NCBI GenBank assembly: GCA_003228815.1
Contig: QIGB01000063.1
Location: 1-46,293 of the forward strand
Direction of reading: 5' to 3'
DNA: 46,293 nt
Source: Chlamydiota bacterium
Lineage (GTDB): Bacteria > Chlamydiota > Chlamydiia > Chlamydiales > Rhabdochlamydiaceae
Part shown: one piece after another, positions 17,605 to 25,535 of the stretch
How the letters are laid out: the number at the start of each line of letters is the position of its first letter
Numbering within the stretch: position 1 is the first letter of the stretch
Notes under the pieces: generated by a model
Told to the model about the DNA's origin: nothing
Seen by the model: only the letters and a program-made list of their open reading frames with translations
The model's database searches: none
Program-made: the position numbers and the translations under genes

Positions 17605-19337
17605 CAGTGGGGATCTATCCCTTCGCGCCTATTTAAGGGAAAAGCCACATCTAAGCGAAGAGGTCCAAAAAATGAATAATACCGAACACCAATTCCGGTC
17701 GACTTGCGCCATTTTCCCTTAAAAGTAGGTAGCTGCTCCAAATATACATTTCCTATATCAAAAAAGGGGACAATGCCAAAAGATTTTGAAACGCGGAAAC
17801 GGGGTTCCAAACTATAAAAAATTGCCGATCTTCCACCGATAGGTTTATCATCATCATCGAGCGGAGAAACAGTAAAGTATTTATACCCACGCAAATTGTC
17901 TTCGGAGCCTCCAAAAAAGCGCTTTGGAACAGGAATGGAGCCGATCCCATTGCTAAAAATCGTTCCGATCGTCAGCTTCTGTGCTAAGATGAGGAGTTCA
18001 TCCTGCCAAAAGGGGAGATAACTGCTGAAAGAAAACATTTGTGAGTAGTAGAAGTCGGTGGCGTCTTTGATATTGACTGCAGGGGACCCTCGGTATTCAA
18101 ATCGCATGCCCGAAGTGGGATTGAGAAAATCTTCGACATTTGTCCAACGCAAAAACACGGGGATCTCGGCGAGTAAAAAATTGCCGTTGTCTACGCTACT
18201 ATTGACAATCATATATTCCATCTTGGGCCCTACAGAGAAATAGAAATAGCGATTGACCTCCCGGTCAAAACGATTCAATAAGCTATAAGATTGCATCCGA
18301 TAGGGTTTGATGGATTCATGCCAGGCTTGAGCTTGTACGATATAATTTTGGCCCACTCGATAGAAGTTGGGAATGAGGTAGGAGGCAATTCCCGAATGGC
18401 TCCTCTGAGCGATGTTTGCTTGAAAGGTAAGTCTTCTGCCCAAACCGCTCACATTGCGATTTTCCCATCCCAATGTGGCTCCTGGACCATATGTAGTTTG
18501 AAAACTTGCTCCCAAGCTCACCGTCTTGTGTTTGGTCTCGCACACCTCGATCTTCATCGGAAGAACACACCCCTCATCTAGAGTTTTGGGATGGGTGATG
18601 TAGACCGAACTAAAAAGCCCCGTATCCATGAGCGATTTTTGTGTCCCTTCGACCAAACAGCTGTTGTACCACTCGTTCTCACACCATTGGATCTGCTGCT
18701 CAATCAAGCAAGAGAGAACCGAAGTATTTCCTTCAATTGTCGTAGGGCCAAAATAGGCGAGAGGCCCCGTATCAATCGTGATCAAAACCTTCACACGGGT
18801 GGTTTTCCCATCGGCGATGATCTCTCGATTCTCGATAGCAGCCAAAGGATATCCCCGCTCGGATAGGATTTGCAGAGCACAAAGCTCACCATCAAGGATT
18901 TTTTTTGTGTCAGCAGTCGCACCAAGAGTCATGCCAATCTCTTCCAATTTCACCTGGGGACAAGGACCATATTGCGCATTTTTGCAAATGATTTTGAACT
19001 GCTCAATGCGATAGAGAGGGCCTGGCCTGATTGAAATAATGACTTTATATTCACGACCCTCTTCTTCTAAGTGCATTTCGACTGCAGCCTCGAGATATCC
19101 ATGAGCTCTCAAAATGCGGACCAGATCGGGGATATCGGACTCTGCGCGGAAACGCAAGGCATTGATGGACGAGGGATGTTTTTTTCTTAGGATGACAAGT
19201 TGAGAACTACTGCGCAGAGCCTTGAGTGTTTTGGGATCATCAAGACCTTCGAAATCGACCGAATAGGAGATGCCCGCCGCCCAAAGGGCCGCGGGCATAA
19301 AAAAAAGAATTGCCGTTTTTTTTTCAAAGGACACCAT
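17571..19337 (-). CDS. tamA: TamA-like Omp85 outer-membrane protein
   Basis: The 588-residue protein has an N-terminal signal peptide (MVSFEKKTAILFFMPAALWA) and about three POTRA-like domains up to about residue 270. A 16-strand-type Omp85 barrel follows, with FFGGSEDNLRGYKYF (the conserved RGY lid-lock motif), YSLEPRFRVSKSFGIVPFFD, and a last strand ending in phenylalanine (VSLGQTF). Several cysteine pairs in the POTRA region suggest disulphides, as is common in chlamydial envelopes. The 3' end overlaps tamB, its established partner. The ATG at 19337 was chosen over an adjacent TTG at 19340. Confidence 0.9.
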   Translation of the reverse strand: MVSFEKKTAILFFMPAALWAAGISYSVDFEGLDDPKTLKALRSSSQLVILRKKHPSSINALRFRAESDIPDLVRILRAHGYLEAAVEMHLEEEGREYKVIISIRPGPLYRIEQFKIICKNAQYGPCPQVKLEEIGMTLGATADTKKILDGELCALQILSERGYPLAAIENREIIADGKTTRVKVLITIDTGPLAYFGPTTIEGNTSVLSCLIEQQIQWCENEWYNSCLVEGTQKSLMDTGLFSSVYITHPKTLDEGCVLPMKIEVCETKHKTVSLGASFQTTYGPGATLGWENRNVSGLGRRLTFQANIAQRSHSGIASYLIPNFYRVGQNYIVQAQAWHESIKPYRMQSYSLLNRFDREVNRYFYFSVGPKMEYMIVNSSVDNGNFLLAEIPVFLRWTNVEDFLNPTSGMRFEYRGSPAVNIKDATDFYYSQMFSFSSYLPFWQDELLILAQKLTIGTIFSNGIGSIPVPKRFFGGSEDNLRGYKYFTVSPLDDDDKPIGGRSAIFYSLEPRFRVSKSFGIVPFFDIGNVYLEQLPTFKGKWRKSTGIGVRYYSFFGPLRLDVAFPLNRREGIDPHWWVFVSLGQTF

Positions 19338-19375
19338 CAAAAATATGATGGGCTTCTAGAGAGTAAAAATCAATG

Positions 19376-19693
19376 TTAAGCACAAGCGTTCAATCGAAAC
19401 AGATGAAGGTGAAAGGGGTGAACCTTTTTTGTTGCGGCCATAATGCCACTGCCCAAGACTTGGCCATTTTCGACCATGAAGCGGGCCCGATCGCGCAAGG
19501 AAGCGACCTTTTCGGGAAGGTTGCTCAGTGCATCCATCACCTGGAGCACATGCTCAGCCGTCCCTCGAACCTCGACATTTCTCAAGACATTCCCAAGCCT
19601 TGCGTGGACGTGCCAAAGCCCGCCTTTATCCTGGGATGCCTTGAAAATTTGAAATTGTTCTCCGGAGATCACCGGAAACTGACTTTTATCCAT
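19376..19693 (-). CDS. Small hypothetical protein upstream of tamA
   Basis: The 105-residue product (MDKSQFPVIS...) is soluble, without signal peptide or known motif. A GGAGGG ribosome-binding site sits five bases before the ATG at 19693, so the longer upstream reading is not needed. It is followed 38 bases later by tamA and preceded by a near-consensus promoter, so it appears to lead the tamA-tamB transcript. The C-terminal end is histidine-rich (KVHPFHLHLFR). Function unknown. Confidence 0.7.
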   Translation of the reverse strand: MDKSQFPVISGEQFQIFKASQDKGGLWHVHARLGNVLRNVEVRGTAEHVLQVMDALSNLPEKVASLRDRARFMVENGQVLGSGIMAATKKVHPFHLHLFRLNACA

Positions 19694-19717
19694 GTTTTCC
19701 CTCCTCTTCCGTTCTCG

Positions 19718-19746
19718 ATTATGGAAAAAAAACAATATTTTGTAAA
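19718..19746 (-). promoter_or_regulatory. Sigma70-type promoter for the tamA operon
   Basis: On the minus strand TTTACA (19746-19741) and CATAAT (19723-19718) are 17 bases apart. Transcription would start near 19711, leaving a leader with the GGAGGG site. The -35 box lies in a small palindrome (TTGTAAA...TTTTACAA, about 19739-19761), a possible operator between two divergent genes. Confidence 0.55.
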
Positions 19747-19765
19747 GACCTGATTTTACAAGTAG

Positions 19766-19794
19766 TTGACAATCAAGCCCTTTTTTTGTAACCT
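19766..19794 (+). promoter_or_regulatory. Possible promoter of the nfeD-floA operon
   Basis: TTGACA at 19766-19771 is a perfect -35 box. TAACCT at 19789-19794 is a weak -10 box at 17-base spacing. The ATG is only seven bases further on. Confidence 0.35.
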
Positions 19795-19801
19795 TTATGC
19801 C

Positions 19802-20266
19802 ATGTGGATTGCATATTGTCTTTCTATCATAGGACTCATTCTCATCTACCTCGAATTTTTCTTGCCTGGGGGGATCGTCGCTCTTTTGGGAGGACTTCTC
19901 CTCGTAGGGGGCGTCACCTATTTTTCTACGTTCGAGGTGGCCGTAGGATATAAAGTCTTGTATTTTGCCCTTACGATCCTCATGACTGGAGCTACATGCA
20001 AGCTCGCCCTGAGGGTCCTGAGTACACGAAAAAATAATCAATTTTACCTGAATTCAGACCAGGAAGGTTTTGTTGCAGGATCCTTTGACAAAACCCTTGT
20101 GGGGAAAGAAGCAAAAGCCGCTTCTGATCTCAAACCTTCTGGTTATATTCAATTCAAAGAAGAAAGCTTTCAAGGCATCTCAGAAGGAGAATATATTGCC
20201 AAAGGAAGCAAAATCATCATCTCAGGTGGGCGAGGCGCCTACCTCATTGTCAAGGAGAAAAAATGA
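19802..20266 (+). CDS. NfeD-like membrane protein
   Basis: The 154-residue product ([10 protein letters not shown]...) has two or three membrane segments in the first 75 residues, including [21 protein letters not shown]. An OB-fold-like C-terminal domain follows (about 100-152), with [20 protein letters not shown] and the closing [11 protein letters not shown], as in short NfeD1b-type proteins. These are partners of SPFH/flotillin proteins in membrane microdomains. The next gene is exactly such a flotillin and overlaps by four bases. The ATG at 19802 is preferred; the upstream TTG belongs to the -35 box. Confidence 0.85.
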   Translation: MWIAYCLSIIGLILIYLEFFLPGGIVALLGGLLLVGGVTYFSTFEVAVGYKVLYFALTILMTGATCKLALRVLSTRKNNQFYLNSDQEGFVAGSFDKTLVGKEAKAASDLKPSGYIQFKEESFQGISEGEYIAKGSKIIISGGRGAYLIVKEKK

Positions 20267-21237
20267 CTACTTTTTTTGCAGATCAGACTGGATTTTTTTG
20301 GGGAGGAGGGGTTCTCATTCTCGCCTTTTTCCTCATTTTTTCTTTCATTATGCGCTATATCAGTATCTGGTTTCAGGCTTTTGTCTCGGGCACCCCTGTT
20401 ACCCTCTTTAGTATCGTTGGGATGAGCATGCGCAAAATTCCGCCTCGCGTTGTTGTGAACGCGATGATCAACCTGACGAAGGCGGGAATCAAAAATGTCT
20501 CAACAGCCGATTTGGAAACTCACTATCTTGCAGGCGGGCACCTGACCAATGTCGTGGGTGCCATGATCGCTGCAGACAAAGCCAATATCCCCCTCTCCTG
20601 GCGACAAGCCACAGCAATTGATCTTGCGGGAAGAGATCTTCTGGAAGCCGTCCGCACCTCAGTCAATCCCAAAGTGATCGATTGCCCGGGAGATGGAAAA
20701 TATATTACTGCCGTGGCAAAAGATGGGATTCAGCTTGCCTGTCGCGCTCGCGTCACCGTTCGCACCAATCTTCAACAGCTTGTTGGAGGGGCAACAGAAG
20801 AAACGATCATTGCCCGGGTAGGAGAAGGAATCATCAATTCAATCGGATCTTCTGACAGGCATGTCGATGTGTTGGAATCTCCTCAGATGATTTCCGAACT
20901 TGTTTTGGGAAAACGACTCGATGCCCAAACTGCTTTTGAAATTCTCTCCGTTGACATTGCCGACATTGATGTGATGGAAAATATCGGTGCGCGTCTCCAA
21001 ACGGACCAAGCCGAATCCGATAAGAAAATTGCGCAGGCAAAAGCCGAAGAGCGTCGCGCCATGGCCGTTGCCCATGAACAGGAAAATAAAGCCAAGCTTG
21101 TAGAAGCAGAAGCAGAGATCCCCCTCGCCATAGCAGAAGCCTTTCGCTCTGGCAATCTTGGGATTTTTGATTATTACAAAATGAAAAATGTCCAGGCTGA
21201 TACAGAAATGCGCAAAACCCTTGCGGAGTTCGAATGA
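20263..21237 (+). CDS. floA: Flotillin-like protein FloA (SPFH/UPF0365 family)
   Basis: The 324-residue protein has one N-terminal membrane anchor (about 12-34), then the FloA/YqfA core: [37 protein letters not shown] and [16 protein letters not shown]. It ends with a helical tail rich in Ala/Glu/Lys ([20 protein letters not shown]). Length matches the family (about 330). Flotillins scaffold membrane microdomains and affect membrane fluidity and protein sorting. It overlaps nfeD by four bases and a tiny downstream ORF by four bases (ATGA), suggesting a three-gene coupled unit. Confidence 0.93.
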   Translation: MTTFFADQTGFFWGGGVLILAFFLIFSFIMRYISIWFQAFVSGTPVTLFSIVGMSMRKIPPRVVVNAMINLTKAGIKNVSTADLETHYLAGGHLTNVVGAMIAADKANIPLSWRQATAIDLAGRDLLEAVRTSVNPKVIDCPGDGKYITAVAKDGIQLACRARVTVRTNLQQLVGGATEETIIARVGEGIINSIGSSDRHVDVLESPQMISELVLGKRLDAQTAFEILSVDIADIDVMENIGARLQTDQAESDKKIAQAKAEERRAMAVAHEQENKAKLVEAEAEIPLAIAEAFRSGNLGIFDYYKMKNVQADTEMRKTLAEFE

Positions 21238-21350
21238 GCAAGACCAAATCCAATAAAAAACAGCCAAAGATCAAAAAACTCTTGAAAGACCGCTCGAACC
21301 TCAAGAAAATGATTCTTCTGCAGCAGATTCTTAAAAAACCTAATCGTTGA
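21234..21350 (+). CDS. 38-residue lysine-rich ORF coupled to floA
   Basis: The ATG overlaps the floA stop as ATGA, the same coupling used between nfeD and floA. The product ([10 protein letters not shown]...) is 38 residues, very rich in lysine, with a short amphipathic C-terminal helix ([10 protein letters not shown]). The stop codon falls inside a hairpin. It could be a small RNA- or membrane-binding protein, or a chance ORF; the overlap and strong base bias favour real translation. Confidence 0.5.
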   Translation: MSKTKSNKKQPKIKKLLKDRSNLKKMILLQQILKKPNR

Positions 21351-21384
21351 CCTATCCGCTTCCCCTCCTGGGGAGATAGGTCAA
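21347..21384 (+). terminator. Hairpin at the end of the nfeD-floA operon
   Basis: TTGACCTATC (21347-21356) pairs perfectly with GATAGGTCAA (21375-21384), and an inner TCCCC/GGGGA stem adds stability. There is no T-tract behind it, so it may be a stability or attenuation hairpin rather than a classic terminator. Confidence 0.45.
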
Positions 21385-21461
21385 CAATTGGGTTTAAAGC
21401 AAACCTGGATTTATTTTAGGTGATGCTATAGAATCTCCACTCAAATTATGGAGGTTCTTTA

Positions 21462-22268
21462 ATGCCGTCTGTAGCTGCATCTCGAGGCGATTGGCTCGAT
21501 TCAGCTTGTCCCACTTGGTTTGCTCCTGTGCCAGAAAAAAATGCCAAAACTGGATCCGGTGATTGGCGTTTGGTGACAATGATCAAAAGAGATGAAAAAG
21601 GTGATGTCATTGGTCATCCAACAGCGTTTCAATATCATTTGGAAGATTCCACAGGCGACCTCTATGGTGTCCAAGAAGATAAAAAAGGGATTGACAAGCC
21701 CTTTGTGATTGCAGCAAAAGCCTTGGGCATGTTCTTTTACACACCATTTTATACGTTAGGGATGATGACTGCGAATTGCATTCGCGTAGCCATCGCTATT
21801 ACAGCAATCTTTTGGCGGATCATTCCCCAATTTGTGCAGGACATTTATCGGAAAGGCATTTTTCCCTCTCTTGGCAATGCCACGATGAGCATCGTCTGGG
21901 ATACACCCATCGAAATCGTGAAAGACATTTGGCGCATTGCACGTAGCCCGATCTATGGAACAGGGATGATGATGGCAAGCCTCTTTACTTTCGCCCTTCC
22001 TTTAGAAGGGCGCAAATGGTTAGGGAAGATCGAATACGAGTGGCATGAAGGGGTGTCCTATCAAATGGATATCCGCCATCGAAAATCCCAAAAACAAATC
22101 GACTTGAAATTTTCTGAGTTTATTTCCGAAATTGCCAAAGGAAAAATACTCTATCTTGGATATTGCATGCAAAAAAGGGGAAATATTCACGAAATAGTCG
22201 CGGGAAAACCCCGTTTTGAAATATTTGAGGATTATCAAAAAAATAAAGAATTCCAAGCCAGAAAATAG
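21462..22268 (+). CDS. Paralogous membrane-associated protein, copy 1 of 4
   Basis: The 268-residue product has no known family. A polar N-terminus contains FQYHLEDSTGDLYG, equivalent to a VE-x-H-x-PTGSYF stretch in the next two genes. A long hydrophobic region follows (about 85-135, with LGMFFYTPFYTLGMM), then a second hydrophobic segment (about 165-180, GTGMMMASLFTFALP). The charged C-terminus includes KGKILYLGYCMQKRGN, matching the GS-x-x-L-x-RI-x-x-M-x-x-x-G motif of its neighbours. A GGAGG ribosome-binding site precedes the ATG. Bilobed hydrophobic segments recall chlamydial inclusion-membrane proteins, but that is inference from layout only. Confidence 0.7.
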   Translation: MPSVAASRGDWLDSACPTWFAPVPEKNAKTGSGDWRLVTMIKRDEKGDVIGHPTAFQYHLEDSTGDLYGVQEDKKGIDKPFVIAAKALGMFFYTPFYTLGMMTANCIRVAIAITAIFWRIIPQFVQDIYRKGIFPSLGNATMSIVWDTPIEIVKDIWRIARSPIYGTGMMMASLFTFALPLEGRKWLGKIEYEWHEGVSYQMDIRHRKSQKQIDLKFSEFISEIAKGKILYLGYCMQKRGNIHEIVAGKPRFEIFEDYQKNKEFQARK

Positions 22269-22329
22269 TTCATGACTTGGGAAATTGTTAAACGGAAAAG
22301 AAATATTAAAACTTTTACAGGTAGGTGGA

Positions 22330-23073
22330 ATGATGACAGGAATATTCGCTCATTGGACTAATAGGAATGCACAATTTTCAACAGCTCAAATTAACATACG
22401 GAATCCTTCAACAAAAAATTTTTATACAGAAGGGGAATTCTATGAAAGAAAGACAAGAGGATTCACAGTCGAAAAGCATCATCCTACTGGCAGTTATTTT
22501 TTGCGAGATTCACATGGGATGTCACTTGGAAAAGATGTGGCGTATATCTTAGCATTCCCCATTCATAAAGTATTGACTACCCTGGGAAATGGGGGCCTTG
22601 CTTTTTTAGATGTGGGGATAGCTTGTAGAACAGCTTTCTATGAAAGAACCGCGACGTTTACAAAAGCAGCGAAACCCGCATTAGCAACCCTGAAAGCTTT
22701 TGGAAAAGATGCAGCTGTTTTAGCAATTCCAGTTCTTTTGAGACATCGACAAACAACCTTTTTGAGTTTGAATGTCTATAATTCCATTTGGTGGTTGGCA
22801 ACTGCTGGAGCAATTGCTTATGCAATTTCCAATCCAAAAGGAATGAAGGCTTATATAGGCAAATTTGAAGCTGCTATCAATGGCAAAAAACCTTTGGATT
22901 ATTATCAAGTCGGTCGTCTCGATCCACGAGCAAAGTGGATGGTTGTATTGGATGGGTCTTTTTCACTTTCACGAATCTTAAAGATGTGGCGAATAGGTAC
23001 AACGGCTGATAAATGCTATGATGGGAAAAGGGCTAGATTCGATACTGTCGAACCAGAGAAAAAGAAGAAATAA
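22330..23073 (+). CDS. Paralogous membrane-associated protein, copy 2 of 4
   Basis: The 247-residue product starts MMTGIFAHWT. It is clearly homologous to the next gene throughout: HHPTGSYF, a hydrophobic stretch with AFPIHKVLTTLGNGG, FYERTATFTKAAKPALATL, LNVYNSIWWLATAGAIAYAI, and GSFSLSRILKMWRIGT. The start is set by AGGTAGGTGGAATGATG, a leader shared with copy 3 (AGGTAGGTGTAATGATG); a longer reading from 22285 lacks this. There is no signal peptide; at least two hydrophobic segments could be membrane-embedded. Function unknown. Confidence 0.7.
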   Translation: MMTGIFAHWTNRNAQFSTAQINIRNPSTKNFYTEGEFYERKTRGFTVEKHHPTGSYFLRDSHGMSLGKDVAYILAFPIHKVLTTLGNGGLAFLDVGIACRTAFYERTATFTKAAKPALATLKAFGKDAAVLAIPVLLRHRQTTFLSLNVYNSIWWLATAGAIAYAISNPKGMKAYIGKFEAAINGKKPLDYYQVGRLDPRAKWMVVLDGSFSLSRILKMWRIGTTADKCYDGKRARFDTVEPEKKKK

Positions 23074-23090
23074 TACAACAGGTAGGTGTA

Positions 23091-23831
23091 ATGATGACTA
23101 AAGAAATAGCCTGGTGGAATAATAGAAAAGCAAATTTTTCTAATGTTCAAGTTCACATGCGGGATCCTAAAACAGGAGATTATTATACAACTGGCACCGG
23201 CCTTAAAGGAGAGAACAAGATATTCCAAGTTGAATATCATAATCCTACTGGCAGTTATTTTCACCCTGATTCCCATATTGGGTCACTTGGAAAAGTTCTG
23301 GCGTTTATTGGTTTATTCCCCTTGCATAAAGTAACAACTACCATAGGAAAGGCGGAGCTTGTCGTTGTGAAATTTGGTGATGCTTGTTTAACAGCTTTCC
23401 ATGATAGAACGACTACCTTTTCTGAAGCTGTGAAACCTGCATTGACAACATTTAGAGCTCTTAGAAAGGATGTCCCTGTTTTAGGCCTCCTTTATTTGAG
23501 ACTACATGGAACGACTTTTTTGAACTTGAATGTTTATAATACGATTTGGTGGTTGGCAACTGCAGGTGCGATCGTTTATGCGCTTCGAAAGCCAAAAGAT
23601 ATGAAAGCCTATCTGGCACAATTTGAAGCTGCCATAAGTGTCAAGGGTTTAGATGAACATAAAGTCTCCAAACTTGATGCTCGACACAAATTCGTGTTTC
23701 CTCTAGTCGATGGTTCGTATTCCCTTTCACGAATCTTAGGTATGTCTCGAATCGGTACTGACAAGGATAAATGCTATGATGAAAAGGCTAAATTGATCGA
23801 AAGAGCCGCAACAAAGAAAAAAAGTAAATAA
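23091..23831 (+). CDS. Paralogous membrane-associated protein, copy 3 of 4
   Basis: The 246-residue product is the closest paralogue of copy 2: YHNPTGSYF, LFPLHKVTTTIGKAE, FHDRTTTFSEAVKPALTTF, LNVYNTIWWLATAGAIVYAL and GSYSLSRILGMSRIGT align without large gaps. It starts 17 bases after copy 2 with the same AGGTAGGTG leader, so the two arose by tandem duplication including the translation start region. A strong terminator follows. No enzymatic motif is visible. Confidence 0.7.
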   Translation: MMTKEIAWWNNRKANFSNVQVHMRDPKTGDYYTTGTGLKGENKIFQVEYHNPTGSYFHPDSHIGSLGKVLAFIGLFPLHKVTTTIGKAELVVVKFGDACLTAFHDRTTTFSEAVKPALTTFRALRKDVPVLGLLYLRLHGTTFLNLNVYNTIWWLATAGAIVYALRKPKDMKAYLAQFEAAISVKGLDEHKVSKLDARHKFVFPLVDGSYSLSRILGMSRIGTDKDKCYDEKAKLIERAATKKKSK

Positions 23832-23838
23832 TGAATAG

Positions 23839-23866
23839 AGAGGAAGACTTGTCTTCCTCTTTTTTT
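23839..23866 (+). terminator. Strong rho-independent terminator
   Basis: AGAGGAAGAC (23839-23848) and GTCTTCCTCT (23851-23860) form a perfect ten-base-pair stem with a TT loop, followed by a run of T. It closes the transcript of paralogue copies 1-3. Confidence 0.9.
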
Positions 23867-23879
23867 AACTTAGGGGGTA

Positions 23880-24707
23880 ATGATGGCAATGGAAGGATTA
23901 GGAGCTGTTCTTACAGCTGGACTAAGCACACTTGGCTTAGATCGAAACTGGAAACCGATTCCACAAGAAGGAAAAGAGGGACATATTTGGACACATGGAG
24001 AATGGAATGATGAATCAACGAAAGAAGTGCAAAAGCTTTTGAAAGAATCATCTAGTGGGAATCTTTTCCCAATTGACACTCATGACTGGGCTTTTGCAAA
24101 GAATATTGGAGCATTAGCCGTAGGAAAATATGTCTATGGCGCAGCCTTTGTTGGCCATGCAGCAAAAGGAGTTTTGGCAATCGCACAAACACTCCGTACT
24201 GTTTGGGGAACCTATCAACTGAAGAAAAATGAAGCTGACTTTGATCTATCGACCTTCGCGAAGGCTGAAATCGAACGCTTTCATGAGGCGGAAGGGTATT
24301 TTTTACAAGCAGCTAAATATGGTGCTGTTGCTGGAGTTTTATGGATGGATCCAGCTATTTTCGGGCTAGGGCTCTTTGGTCTTGGAACGGTGGGGACAGC
24401 TCTTAGTGGCTATGCTCTCTTCAATCCAATCGGATTCCGTTCCGTCGTACATAAAGTCGATAGTTGGTGTCGGCCAGCAAATCTGATGGTCCTTTCTGAT
24501 GAAAGTATAAAAGAATTATCAGCATGGAAGGCAGCAGCGGCAATTGCCACAGGTTCTCTTCCTCTTGGCCGAATATTCAATATGCACTGTGTCGGCAATG
24601 TTCGTGAAAATGATAATGGATCACCAAACCTTCGATTTACTCTAGCAGTCGAAGACAAAGATGATGAAGCAGCAGAAATGGGCGCACTAAGTAAGAAGGA
24701 AGTGTAA
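23880..24707 (+). CDS. Paralogous membrane-associated protein, copy 4 of 4 (divergent)
   Basis: The 275-residue product differs most from the others but keeps the layout: a polar N-terminus, a central hydrophobic hairpin (about 160-183, DPAIFGLGLFGLGTVGTALSG), then a C-terminal GSLPLGRIFNMHCVGN matching the shared motif. YALFNPIGFRSVVHKVDSW corresponds to the YAISNPKGMKAYIGKFEAA region of copy 2. It lies behind a terminator, so it needs its own promoter. GGGGG upstream fits the first or second of the closely spaced ATGs (23880, 23883, 23889). A palindrome and a terminator follow. Confidence 0.65.
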   Translation: MMAMEGLGAVLTAGLSTLGLDRNWKPIPQEGKEGHIWTHGEWNDESTKEVQKLLKESSSGNLFPIDTHDWAFAKNIGALAVGKYVYGAAFVGHAAKGVLAIAQTLRTVWGTYQLKKNEADFDLSTFAKAEIERFHEAEGYFLQAAKYGAVAGVLWMDPAIFGLGLFGLGTVGTALSGYALFNPIGFRSVVHKVDSWCRPANLMVLSDESIKELSAWKAAAAIATGSLPLGRIFNMHCVGNVRENDNGSPNLRFTLAVEDKDDEAAEMGALSKKEV

Positions 24708-24710
24708 AAA

Positions 24711-24792
24711 CCTAGTACTCTGTCATGATTAAAATTTAGGACGCAAACTAAAATCAATTTACTCTAAAATCAAAGACTGACAGAGCACTAGG
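24711..24792. repeat. Short inverted-repeat element (82 bp)
   Basis: CCTAGTACTCTGTCA (24711-24725) pairs with TGACAGAGCACTAGG (24778-24792) at 14 of 15 positions, and AT-rich partial pairing continues inside. It starts three bases after the stop of copy 4. The ends contain TA and recall insertion-sequence termini of TA-targeting families; no coding capacity. Confidence 0.5.
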
Positions 24793-24820
24793 CCTTCAGT
24801 TGGATCAAATTGGATTGGTT

Positions 24821-24850
24821 GGGACCAAGTGCTAAACTTGGTCCTTTTTT
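24821..24850 (+). terminator. Rho-independent terminator
   Basis: GGACCAAG (24822-24829) pairs with CTTGGTCC (24837-24844), followed by six T. It faces the plus strand and ends the copy 4 transcript ahead of the convergent FliO-like gene. Confidence 0.9.
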
Positions 24851-24858
24851 AGGTTTTT

Positions 24859-25290
24859 TTATTCTTCGTGGGTGAGGTGATCAGCGGTTGTGATGCCGCG
24901 CACTTCAACTTGAGATTCGGCAATCACCACTTTTTTCCCAGAGATTTCTACAAGATACAGGACCGTTTTTGCACTGAGGGGACGCCTCTCGATGACTTTC
25001 ATGGCCCGTCCAAGATTCATTTGCTTCATCCGACCATGTGAAACACGGCGGAGCATCCAAACCGAAATGACGATCAGAACAATCAACCCCAATAAAGTGA
25101 GCATCATTTTCATAAATGCCCCTTTATAGCTAACAGGAGCCTCTGCGACGTCGAAGAAGTCCTTATCATCGGAGGGTTTTTCGACCTGCTGCTCTTCTTG
25201 TTTCTGGGGTTCTTTCTCTTCTTGCGCAATGGCCGAAGAGGATAGGGCAATAAAGAAAAGGCAAAGCAATCTAAGAAAAACTTTTCTCAT
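24859..25290 (-). CDS. FliO-like membrane protein
   Basis: The 143-residue protein has a cleavable-looking signal peptide (MRKVFLRLLCLFFIALSSS), an acidic Glu/Gln/Lys linker (about 25-50), and one membrane helix (MMLTLLGLIVLIVISVWML). A short cytoplasmic domain follows with IERRPLSAKTVLYLVEISGK, the hallmark of the FliO family. FliO assists assembly of the flagellar/type III export gate. Chlamydiae have no flagella but retain flagellar-type export components, so an export role is plausible. An upstream in-frame extension to 25452 runs into the fold-back element and is rejected. Confidence 0.75.
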   Translation of the reverse strand: MRKVFLRLLCLFFIALSSSAIAQEEKEPQKQEEQQVEKPSDDKDFFDVAEAPVSYKGAFMKMMLTLLGLIVLIVISVWMLRRVSHGRMKQMNLGRAMKVIERRPLSAKTVLYLVEISGKKVVIAESQVEVRGITTADHLTHEE

Positions 25291-25355
25291 AAAAATACTC
25301 CATTTTATCTTGAGGATGCTTTGCGCTGACTTTTTTTTCAAGTTCGAGCATAATA

Positions 25356-25511
25356 ATTCAACTTGCCCCCTATCCCTTTCTGGAGCTGTCTGCACGAAGA
25401 ACCTGCTGCGCTTTGATCGTCGGAAAGGTGTACTACACCTTCCCTTCCTCACAAATCTTGCAGCTCCTCCGTTCGTTAACGCACCAAAAATCGATAGGGG
25501 GTAAGTTGAAT
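25356..25511. repeat. Fold-back element (MITE-like), 156 bp, with possible 5-bp target duplication
   Basis: The left end ATTCAACTTGCCCCCTATC (25356-25374) matches the inverted right end (25493-25511) at 18 of 19 positions. TAATA occurs directly outside both ends (25351-25355 and 25512-25516). The centre is a hairpin, AAGGTG and CACCTT around 25433, the exact midpoint. It lies between the divergent FliO-like and HAD genes, in their shared promoter region. Confidence 0.65.
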
Positions 25512-25535
25512 TAATAATTCAATTTGAGGAAGACG

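Noticed and set aside
19766-19801. TTG start for the NfeD-like protein
   Set aside because: The TTG is the first base triplet of a perfect TTGACA -35 box, and the extra 12 residues do not fit a membrane-protein start.
24711-24850. Single large terminator combining the 82-bp inverted repeat and the GGACCAAG hairpin
   Set aside because: The GGACCAAG hairpin with its T-run is a complete terminator by itself; the 82-bp inverted repeat is a separate structure.
25291-25452. In-frame N-terminal extension of the FliO-like protein
   Set aside because: It runs into the fold-back element and is not protein-like; the start at 25290 gives a proper signal peptide.
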